This document shows positions 57,735-64,000 of a stretch of 64,000 nt of DNA, in pieces. The stretch is from Actinomadura sp. K4S16 (lineage in GTDB: Bacteria > Actinomycetota > Actinomycetes > Streptosporangiales > Streptosporangiaceae), in assembly GCF_008327685.1 (NCBI RefSeq), contig NZ_BDDE01000010.1, positions 682,001 to 746,000 of the forward strand, given 5' to 3'. The notes beneath the pieces are model-generated. The model did not search any database, was not told the origin of the DNA, and saw only the letters and a program-made list of their open reading frames with translations. The stretch's first letter is position 1, and every line of letters begins with the position of its first letter. A program made the translations under genes and the position numbers.

Positions 57735-58157
57735 ATGAGCACCGCCCCGGACAGCCCGATGAAGGTCCTCGTCTACAGCGACGACGCGAACACCCGCGCC
57801 GAGATCCGGATGGCGATCGGGCGCCGTCCGGCCGCCGACCTCCCGAAGGTCGAGTTCGAGGAGTGCGCCACCCAGCCGGCCGTCGTGGCCCGGCTCGACC
57901 GGGGCGGCGTCGACGTCCTGATCGTCGACGGCGAGGCGCAGCCCGCGGGCGGCCTCGGCGTGTGCCGGCAGGCCAAGGACGAGGTGTACGACTGCCCGCC
58001 CGTCCTCGCGATCATCGGCCGCCGCGACGACGGCTGGCTCGCCACCTGGTCGCGCGCCGACGCCGTGGTGGGGCTGCCGATCGACCCGATGGCCCTCGCG
58101 AACGCGCTCGCCGGGCTGATGCGGCAGCGCCTCCAGAGCCGCCTCCCGGCCCTGTGA
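57735..58157 (+). CDS. Receiver-like protein without output domain
   Basis: A 140-residue protein with a CheY-like fold: [19 protein letters not shown] at the front, [18 protein letters not shown] around the phospho-acceptor position, and [29 protein letters not shown] at the back. The Asp in VDGE is present but the usual Lys/Thr pair is not obvious, so phosphorylation is uncertain. A similar stand-alone protein sits between the oxidase and trpD genes in Streptomyces, as I recall. ATG 57735 is preferred over an earlier frame from 57663 for its -10 box. Confidence 0.75.
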   Translation: MSTAPDSPMKVLVYSDDANTRAEIRMAIGRRPAADLPKVEFEECATQPAVVARLDRGGVDVLIVDGEAQPAGGLGVCRQAKDEVYDCPPVLAIIGRRDDGWLATWSRADAVVGLPIDPMALANALAGLMRQRLQSRLPAL

Positions 58158-58257
58158 CCCTCCGCCGCGGCCCTTCCGCCACGCCGTAGCCCTTCCACGA
58201 CCGCCCTTCTCCGGCATCGCCTCTGACGACGCCGGCCACCACGACCCTGTAGGCGAC

Positions 58258-59307
58258 ATGGACGCGCGCACCACCTGGCCCGCACTGCTCAACGCCCTCG
58301 TGTCGGGCTCCTCGCTGTCCAGCGAGGAGACGTCCTGGGCCATGAACAGCATCATGTCCGGTGAGGCCACCGACGTGCAGATCGCGGGGTTCGCCGTGGC
58401 GCTGCGCGCCAAGGGCGAGACGGTCGAGGAGGTCACCGGCCTCGCCGAGGGCATGATGGACAACGCCACCCCCATCGACGTGCCCGGCGACATCGCCGAC
58501 CTCGTCGGGACGGGCGGCGACCGGGCCCACACCGTCAACGTCTCCACGATGGCCGCCGTGGTCGCGGCCGCGTCGGGCGTGCGGGTCGTCAAGCACGGCA
58601 ACCGCGCCGCGTCGTCGTCCTGCGGTGCGGCCGACCTGCTGGAGCACCTCGGGGTCGCGATCGACCTGCCCCCCGAGGCCACCGCGCGGCTCGCCGACGA
58701 GGTCGGCATCACCTTCTGCTTCGCGCCGCTCTACCACCCGGCGCTGAAGTACGCCTCGCGCACCCGCAGTGAGCTGGGCACGCCCACGGTCTTCAACTTC
58801 CTCGGCCCGCTGACGAACCCGGCGCGCCCCCGGGCCCAGGCCGTCGGGGTGTTCCACCCGCGGATGGCGGGCGTGATGGCGGGCGTGTTCGCCGCGCGCG
58901 GCTGCTCCTCGCTGGTGTTCCGGGGCGACGACGGGCTCGACGAGCTGACCACCACGGGCACCTCCACGGTGTGGGTCGTCCGCGACGGGACGGCGACGGA
59001 GACGACCTTCGACCCGGCCGACCTCGGCATCCCGCCGGCGAAGCCGGAGGACCTGCGCGGCGCCGACGCGGCCTTCAACGGGCGGGTGGCGCGCGAGACG
59101 TTCGCGGGGCGGCCGGGGCCCGTCCGCGACATGGTGCTGCTCAACGCCGCCGCGCTCATCACCGCCTACGAGGGAGCGCCGCCCGCCGCGGACCTCACCG
59201 CGACGCTGCGGGAGGCCTACGGGCGCGCCGCCGCCGCGGTCGACTCGGGGGCCGCGACCACCCTCCTCGACCGCTGGGTCGACGCCTCCCGGAGCCTGCG
59301 CGGCTGA
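58258..59307 (+). CDS. trpD: Anthranilate phosphoribosyltransferase
   Basis: A 349-residue TrpD. The PRPP motif [77 protein letters not shown] and [10 protein letters not shown] cover the substrate and magnesium sites. It adds phosphoribose to anthranilate in tryptophan synthesis. It is not with other trp genes here; the isolated copy next to the qcr genes is typical for actinobacteria (Rv2192c). No leader peptide is evident upstream. Confidence 0.95.
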   Translation: MDARTTWPALLNALVSGSSLSSEETSWAMNSIMSGEATDVQIAGFAVALRAKGETVEEVTGLAEGMMDNATPIDVPGDIADLVGTGGDRAHTVNVSTMAAVVAAASGVRVVKHGNRAASSSCGAADLLEHLGVAIDLPPEATARLADEVGITFCFAPLYHPALKYASRTRSELGTPTVFNFLGPLTNPARPRAQAVGVFHPRMAGVMAGVFAARGCSSLVFRGDDGLDELTTTGTSTVWVVRDGTATETTFDPADLGIPPAKPEDLRGADAAFNGRVARETFAGRPGPVRDMVLLNAAALITAYEGAPPAADLTATLREAYGRAAAAVDSGAATTLLDRWVDASRSLRG

Positions 59308-59374
59308 CGCCCGCGCAGGCCTTCACCCGGGCGTTCGCCCCGTCCCCACGGCGCTCAACCCGGCCGCACCGCGC

Positions 59375-60184
59375 TCACGCGACGCCGCGCGCGCCGTTCG
59401 ACAGCCGCTGCGCGATGTAGATCGGGATCACCGACAGCACGATCAGGGCCGCGGCGAGCACGTTGACGACCGGGGCCTGGTTGGGGCGGAACAGGTTGTT
59501 GAAGATCCAGATCGGCAGGGTCTGGGCGCCCGGCCCCGCGGTGAACGTGGTCACGATGATCTCGTCGAAGGACAGCGCGAACGACAGCAGGCCCCCGGCG
59601 AGCAGGGCGGAGCGCAGCGCCGGGAACGTGACGTGCCAGAACGTCTGGAACGTGTCGGCGCCGAGGTCCGCGGACGCCTCCTCCAGGCTGGTGCCGGTGC
59701 GCCGCAGCCGGGCGAGCACGTTGTTGAAGATCGTGACGACGCAGAACGTGGCGTGCCCGACGATCACGGTGAACAGGCCGAGCCCGATCCCGAGCGGCTT
59801 CAGCACGACCTGGAAGGCGTTGCTGAGCGCGATGCCGGTGACGATGCCGGGCAGCGCGATCGGCAGCACGACGACCAGCGACACCGTCTCGCGCCCGAAG
59901 AACCGGTGGCGCGCCACCGCGAAGGCCGCCATGGTGCCGAGCACGAGCGCGGCGGCCGTCGCGCCGAGGCCCGCCTTGACGCTGGTGAGGACGGCCTGCC
60001 GGGCGCCCTCGTTGTCCAGCGCCTGCGACCACCAGCGCCCGGTGAACCCGGACGGCGGCCAGCCGAACGTGGTGTCGGCGTTGACGGAGTTGACCAGCAC
60101 GACCAGCAGCGGCACGTAGATGACGGCGAGGCCGAGGAACATCAGGACGCGCAGCGCGATCCGCGCGGCCGGCGAGAGGGTCAT
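59375..60184 (-). CDS. ABC transporter permease, PotC type
   Basis: A 269-residue membrane permease with six helices and the EAA loop EEASADLGADTFQTFWHVTFPALRS that touches the ATPase. FSLSFDEIIVTTF is a hallmark of polyamine/putrescine permeases (PotC/PotI). Its ATG overlaps the stop of the PotB-type gene as TGATG. It forms the membrane channel together with that protein. Confidence 0.92.
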   Translation of the reverse strand: MTLSPAARIALRVLMFLGLAVIYVPLLVVLVNSVNADTTFGWPPSGFTGRWWSQALDNEGARQAVLTSVKAGLGATAAALVLGTMAAFAVARHRFFGRETVSLVVVLPIALPGIVTGIALSNAFQVVLKPLGIGLGLFTVIVGHATFCVVTIFNNVLARLRRTGTSLEEASADLGADTFQTFWHVTFPALRSALLAGGLLSFALSFDEIIVTTFTAGPGAQTLPIWIFNNLFRPNQAPVVNVLAAALIVLSVIPIYIAQRLSNGARGVA

Positions 60185-61098
60185 CACAGCTCCCTGAGCG
60201 CGCCGGTGCGGCGGGCCGCGGCGAGGTAGCCGAGCATCACCACCACCGGGATCGTGGCGACCGCCGCCGCGAACGGCAGGTTGTTGGCGGCGCCGATGTT
60301 GTCGTAGACGACGTTGCCGAGCAGCTGGCTCCGGCCGCCGACGATCTTCACGGTGATGTAGTCGCCGAGCGACAGCGAGAACGTGAAGATCGACCCGGCC
60401 ACCAGCGAGGGGAACACCAGCGGCAGCACGACGTAGCGGAACGTGCGCAGCGGGCGGGCGCCGAGGTCGCCGGAGGCGTCCAGCAGCGAGTCCGGGAGCC
60501 GCTCCAGGCCCGCGTAGACCGGCAGGATCATGTACGGCAGCCACAGGTAGGCCAGCACCAGCACGGTCGCCGTGAGGCCGTAGCCGGGGCCGGAGAGCCC
60601 GAACGGCCCGAGCACCTGGTCGACCAGGCCGCCCTGCGCCAGCATCACCCGCCACGCGTACGCCTTGACGAGGTAGGCGGCCCACAGCGGCGCCAGGATC
60701 GCGATCACCAGGTACGGCCGGTACCGCGGCCTGGCGACCTTGGCCATGTACAGCGCCATCGGGAAGCCGATGGCGGTGTCGATGAGGGTGACGGCGACGG
60801 CGACGCCGAGGCTGCGCAGCGCGACCGTCCGGTACACCGGCTCGTCGACCAGGATCTGGAAGTTGGAGAGCGTGAACTGCCGGACGACCTCGCCGGTGAA
60901 GACGTCGGTCGTCCAGAACGCGGTCAGGAAGATCGCGGCGAGCGCGCCGAGGTAGACGACGACCAGCCAGGCGAGCGGCGCCGACAGCAGCAGCGACAGG
61001 CGCAGCCGGGGGCGGCGGTACAGCAGGGCCGCCGCCCGGCGCCGGGTCCCCGGCGCCGGGCGGCCGTCCTTCCCGCCGGCGGTGGCGGGAGCGGTCAT
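60184..61098 (-). CDS. ABC transporter permease, PotB type
   Basis: A 304-residue permease with a basic N-terminus, six membrane helices and an EAA loop DASGDLGARPLRTFRYVVLPLVFPSL. SLGDYITVKIVGG is the segment characteristic of PotB/PotH. ATG 61098 overlaps the binding-protein stop (61095-61098). A complete import system is encoded by the four contiguous genes. Confidence 0.92.
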   Translation of the reverse strand: MTAPATAGGKDGRPAPGTRRRAAALLYRRPRLRLSLLLSAPLAWLVVVYLGALAAIFLTAFWTTDVFTGEVVRQFTLSNFQILVDEPVYRTVALRSLGVAVAVTLIDTAIGFPMALYMAKVARPRYRPYLVIAILAPLWAAYLVKAYAWRVMLAQGGLVDQVLGPFGLSGPGYGLTATVLVLAYLWLPYMILPVYAGLERLPDSLLDASGDLGARPLRTFRYVVLPLVFPSLVAGSIFTFSLSLGDYITVKIVGGRSQLLGNVVYDNIGAANNLPFAAAVATIPVVVMLGYLAAARRTGALREL

Positions 61099-62303
61099 CC
61101 CTTGATCGTGGTCCACGCCTGGGTCCACTTGGAGTAGTCGACGCACTTGACGTCCTTGCGCCCGTCGAGGCACTGGGCGATCGGCGTCGTCCAGAAGTGC
61201 ACCTTGGAGAAGTAGCTCTCGTCGGTGGCGTGGAAGGTGTCGCAGAACGTCTTGTCCGCGGTCTCCGCGCATGCCTTGGCGTTGGCCGGGGCCTCACCGA
61301 ACCACTCGGCGACCTGCGCGTTCGTCTTGGGCGAGACGATCCAGTCCAGCCACTTGTAGGCGCAGTTCGGGTTCTTGGACTTCGCGCCGACCATCCAGGT
61401 GTCCGACCAGCCGGTGGAGCCCTCCTTGGGCAGGGCGACCTTCACCGGCGCCTTCTCGCCCTGCGCGAGGTTCGCGATGACCTGCCAAGTCGTGCCGAGG
61501 ACCGAGTCGCCGCTCTTGAACGCCTGGACCTCCTTGGTGTAGTCGGACCAGTACTCGCCGATGAGCCCGCGCTGGGTCTTCAGCAGCTCCACGGCCGCGT
61601 CGAACTGCTTCTGGTCGAGCGCGTACGGGTTCTTGATGCCGAGCTCGGGCTTGGCCGACATCAGGTAGAGCGCGGCGTCGGCGATGTAGATCGGCGAGTC
61701 GTAGGCAGTGATCTTCCCCTTGTACGGGGAGTTCGCGTCGAACACCGCGCCCCACGAGTCGGGGGCCGTCTTGACCTTGTCGGTGCGCCACATGAGCAGG
61801 TTGGCGCCGCGCCCGTGCGGGATGCCGTAGGAGGTGCCGTTCACCGAGTTCCAGGGCTTGTTCTTCAGCCCGGCGAACACGTCGGCGTAGTTGGGCACGA
61901 GCTTGGTGTTGACCGGCGCGACCGTCCCGGAGGCGATCAGCCGGAGCGAGGCGTCGCCGGAGGCGGAGACCGCGTCGTACTCGCCGGTCTTCATGAGGGT
62001 CACCATCTCGTCGGACGTGCCGGCGACCTTGGTGTTGACCTTGCATCCGGTCTGCTTCTCGAACGGGGTGACCCAGTCGACCTTGGGGTCGTTGGAGCCG
62101 TCCTCGGCGTACCCGGCCCAGGCGACCAGGTTGACCTGGCCCTCGCTCTTGCCGAGCGACTGCTGCATCGGCACCTTGGGGACCGAGAAGCCGCCCTGCC
62201 CGGCTCCGGTCGCCTTGTCGCCCGAGTCGCCGCCGCAGGCGGCGGCCGCCAGTCCGATCGCCAGCGTCGCCGCGGTGGCGAGCGCCATGCGCGTGGACCA
62301 CAT
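61095..62303 (-). CDS. Extracellular substrate-binding lipoprotein, PotD type
   Basis: A 402-residue lipoprotein (LAAAACGG, Cys about 23) of the PotD/PotF family. VNLVAWAGYAEDGS, the loop SGDASLRLIASGTVAPVN, SYGIPHGRGANLLMWRTDKV and WLDWIVSPKTNAQVAEWFGEAPAN are typical. The last part has five Cys (NPNC, KAC, FC, QC, KC), more than usual, perhaps in disulfides. ATG 62303 follows AAGGAG by 7 nt. Spermidine or putrescine is the likely substrate, but related proteins bind other small cations. Confidence 0.88.
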   Translation of the reverse strand: MWSTRMALATAATLAIGLAAAACGGDSGDKATGAGQGGFSVPKVPMQQSLGKSEGQVNLVAWAGYAEDGSNDPKVDWVTPFEKQTGCKVNTKVAGTSDEMVTLMKTGEYDAVSASGDASLRLIASGTVAPVNTKLVPNYADVFAGLKNKPWNSVNGTSYGIPHGRGANLLMWRTDKVKTAPDSWGAVFDANSPYKGKITAYDSPIYIADAALYLMSAKPELGIKNPYALDQKQFDAAVELLKTQRGLIGEYWSDYTKEVQAFKSGDSVLGTTWQVIANLAQGEKAPVKVALPKEGSTGWSDTWMVGAKSKNPNCAYKWLDWIVSPKTNAQVAEWFGEAPANAKACAETADKTFCDTFHATDESYFSKVHFWTTPIAQCLDGRKDVKCVDYSKWTQAWTTIKG

Positions 62304-62350
62304 GGGGAACTCCTTATGGTGGGGGTTTTTTCGGGGGTTTTCGGGGTGGT

Positions 62351-63382
62351 TCAAGGGGTGCGCGCCGGCGCGGCGCCGGCGCCCGACACGCGGAACTCGT
62401 GCGCCTCGTGCCAGCTGATCCGCACGCGCGCGCCGCGCCGGCCCAGCACGTCCATGGAGGAGGTCCGCAGGTTCTGCTCCAGCGCGACGACCCGCTCCCC
62501 CGACTCCAGGTCGATGACGAACCGGGTGACCGCGCCCGCGTAGACGACCTCGGCGACCGTGCCGAGCGCCTGCCGGTCCCCCGCGTCCGGCCCGTCCGCG
62601 CCGTCCGCGCCGCCGTCGTGGACGTGGAGCTTCTCCGGCCGCACGCAGACCTCGCCGATGCGGTTGGTCGTGCCGACGAAGCCCGCGACGAACTCGGTGG
62701 CGGGACGCTCGTACACCTCGGCGGGCGTGCCGACCTGCTGGACGCGGCCGCGGTCGAGTACCGCGATCCGGTCGCTGAGGGTCAGCGCCTCCTCCTGGTC
62801 GTGGGTGACGAAGACGAAGGTGATGCCGGCCCTGCGCTGGATGCTCTTCAGCTCGACCTGCATCTCCTCGCGCAGCTTCAGGTCGAGCGCGCCGAGCGGC
62901 TCGTCGAGCAGCAGCACCTTCGGCTCGTTCACCAGCGCGCGGGCGAGCGCGACCCGCTGGCGCTGGCCGCCCGACAGCTCGGCGGGGCGGCGCGACCCCA
63001 TCCCGTCGAGCCGGACGCTGCGCAGCGCCTCCAGCGCCCGCTCGCGGCGCTTCGCCTTCGGCACCCGCCGCACCTTGAGGCCGTACTCGACGTTGCGGAG
63101 CACGTCCAGGTGCGGGAAGAGCGCGTAGTCCTGGAAGACGGTGTTCACGTCACGGTCGAACGGGGCGAGCGACGTCACGTCCCTGCCGCCGAGTTCGATC
63201 GTTCCAGCCGTCGGCCGCTCGAAGCCCGCGATGAGCCGCAGCACGGTCGTCTTGCCCGACCCGGACGGGCCGAGCATGGAGAAGAACTCGCCGTCCCCGA
63301 TGTCGAGGTCGACTCCCGCCACCGCCTCGACGGGGCCGAAGGTCTTGCGCAGATCGCGGATCCTCACCGCTGAAGCCGGCAT
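62351..63382 (-). CDS. potA: ABC transporter ATP-binding protein, PotA type
   Basis: A 343-residue ATPase with Walker [11 protein letters not shown]-loop [10 protein letters not shown], signature [15 protein letters not shown], Walker B VLLLDEP, and the switch His in [11 protein letters not shown]-terminal TOBE regulatory domain (about 240-340) contains the unusual [13 protein letters not shown] linker. The minus-strand hexamer TATGTT (63395-63390) ends 7 nt before ATG 63382, so the operon is probably leaderless, and the in-frame ATG at 63394 lies within the -10 box. Confidence 0.93.
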   Translation of the reverse strand: MPASAVRIRDLRKTFGPVEAVAGVDLDIGDGEFFSMLGPSGSGKTTVLRLIAGFERPTAGTIELGGRDVTSLAPFDRDVNTVFQDYALFPHLDVLRNVEYGLKVRRVPKAKRRERALEALRSVRLDGMGSRRPAELSGGQRQRVALARALVNEPKVLLLDEPLGALDLKLREEMQVELKSIQRRAGITFVFVTHDQEEALTLSDRIAVLDRGRVQQVGTPAEVYERPATEFVAGFVGTTNRIGEVCVRPEKLHVHDGGADGADGPDAGDRQALGTVAEVVYAGAVTRFVIDLESGERVVALEQNLRTSSMDVLGRRGARVRISWHEAHEFRVSGAGAAPARTP

Positions 63383-63389
63383 GACCGAA

Positions 63390-63395
63390 AACATA
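63390..63395 (-). promoter_or_regulatory. -10 box of the potA operon
   Basis: TATGTT on the minus strand, ending 7 nt before the potA ATG. Confidence 0.45.
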
Positions 63396-63417
63396 TGGAT
63401 TCATAGGTTTAAGTTCA

Positions 63418-63437
63418 AGTGATGTTCCGGTATCACT
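63418..63437. promoter_or_regulatory. Inverted repeat, probable GntR operator
   Basis: AGTGAT (63418-63423), 8-bp spacer, ATCACT (63432-63437). It lies 36-55 bp upstream of potA's start and 23 bp before the regulator's ATG, in the shared promoter region. Its position suggests control of both genes by the FadR/GntR-type protein. Confidence 0.5.
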
Positions 63438-63460
63438 GTGTCAACACCGGGAGGGGGCCC

Positions 63461-64000
63461 ATGGACAGCGCGCACCTCGTCGTGTTCGCTCCCGTCGACA
63501 ACACCGCGCGGGTGCACGCGGTGGTACGGCGCCTCAGCGACGCGATCGCGCTCGGCCTCCTCGGCGACGGCGAACAGCTGCCCAGTGAGACCGACCTGTC
63601 GGCATATCTCGGTGTATCAACGGTCACACTACGCGAAGCACTGATGGCCTTGCGTCAACAAGGGCTCATCGACACCCGCCGGGGGCGCGGCGGCGGCAGC
63701 TTCGTCCGGGCCCCTGCCAGGGCGTTCGATCTCGATGAGCGGCTGCGTTCGCTCAGCGCGGAAGAGCTCCGCGATCTCGGCGACCACTACGCCGCGATCG
63801 CCGGGGCCGCCGCCCGCCTCGCCGCCGCGCGGTCGCTGCCCGGCGACGTCCGGCGGCTGCGCCGGACGCTGGAGGAGATGGACGAGGCGGGCTCCGGCGC
63901 CGGGATGTGCCGGCTGGACGGCCGGCTCCACCTGGAGATCGCCGCCGCGTCCCAGTCCGGCCGGCTCACCAGGGAGGAGATCCGGCTCCAGGCCGAGATC
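63461..64000 (+). CDS. FadR/GntR-family transcription regulator, 3' end missing
   Basis: ATG 63461 opens a frame that runs to the window edge (180 codons). The N-terminal winged helix is RLSDAIALGLLGDGEQLPSETDLSAYLGVSTVTLREALMAL followed by GLIDTRRGRGGGSFV. The FCD-type ligand-binding domain starts near residue 90 (EELRDLGDHYAAIAGAAARLAAARS). It is divergent from the polyamine-type transporter with 78 bp between starts, so it probably regulates it. GGGAGGGGG precedes the ATG closely. Confidence 0.88.
   Translation, partial: MDSAHLVVFAPVDNTARVHAVVRRLSDAIALGLLGDGEQLPSETDLSAYLGVSTVTLREALMALRQQGLIDTRRGRGGGSFVRAPARAFDLDERLRSLSAEELRDLGDHYAAIAGAAARLAAARSLPGDVRRLRRTLEEMDEAGSGAGMCRLDGRLHLEIAAASQSGRLTREEIRLQAEI

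Overview
This is a 64 kb piece of a high-GC actinobacterial chromosome. Third codon positions are almost all G or C, GTG starts are common, and many genes have a TANNNT -10 box only 6-9 nt before the start codon, which points to leaderless mRNAs. The gene content (cytochrome bcc QcrCAB with CtaE, PASTA kinase, PimB-type mannosyltransferase, pyrophosphate-type phosphofructokinase, DUF692/glycine-cysteine tail cassette) fits a filamentous actinomycete of the Streptosporangiales/Thermomonosporaceae type such as Actinomadura. The genus is an inference. No rRNA, tRNA, phage, insertion sequence or CRISPR array was seen.

The backbone resembles the long conserved block running from metF to qcrCAB in Mycobacterium (about Rv2172c-Rv2196) and Streptomyces (about SCO2103-SCO2151): metF, polyprenyl synthase, a small DNA-binding protein, PASTA kinase, DAHP synthase, two-component pair, plsC, glucokinase, SRPBCC protein, fadD, PimB-like glycosyltransferase, qcrCAB, ctaE and trpD. 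Accessory cassettes are inserted between these markers.

Layout. 1-2658: a YbaK-type deacylase end, an ArsC/Spx-like protein, two proteins resembling type VII secretion substrates and a GNAT acetyltransferase. 2595-4772: metF and a polyprenyl diphosphate synthase, divergent. 4879-8785: a palindromic operator, an AhpD-like protein coupled to a secreted GH3 glycosidase, then a tail-anchored kinase. 8816-13884: thiamine genes (thiE; TPP riboswitch-thiO-thiS-thiG) with a small acidic protein, a DNA-binding protein and a flavoprotein reductase. 14024-17829: EamA permease, PASTA kinase, endonuclease IV whose 3' end has abnormal codon use. 17830-18605: a gene-free stretch with dispersed repeats and strong hairpins. 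18606-23050: LytS/LytR-type two-component system with a solute:sodium symporter. 23161-27213: molybdopterin protein; a Tyr-Phe-Phe-Trp leader peptide and terminator before DAHP synthase; a second short upstream ORF before an EamA permease; a DUF5954-like protein.

27572-32436: thiI, a PPi-type phosphofructokinase with a DasR-type operator upstream, then the most unusual cassette of the window: a membrane protein with a periodic eight-cysteine Gly/Ser tail, a DUF692 (MNIO) enzyme translationally coupled to it, and a small partner. 32508-43478: two-component system, plsC, membrane protein, EEP-family enzyme, glucokinase, SRPBCC protein, phosphoesterase, CutC, acyl-CoA ligase and an NAD-binding protein. 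43496-51110: a lipoprotein with tandem repeats downstream of two duplicated DUF4142 proteins, then a redox cassette (NuoF-like/ferredoxin fusion, heme-binding membrane protein, inactive M23-like membrane protein with an FDAR repeat domain). 51111-52098: gene-free, with two near-perfect long hairpins. 52099-59307: PimB-like transferase, qcrB-qcrA-qcrC-ctaE, a receiver-like protein and trpD. 59375-64000: a spermidine/putrescine-type ABC operon and a divergent FadR/GntR regulator cut by the window end.
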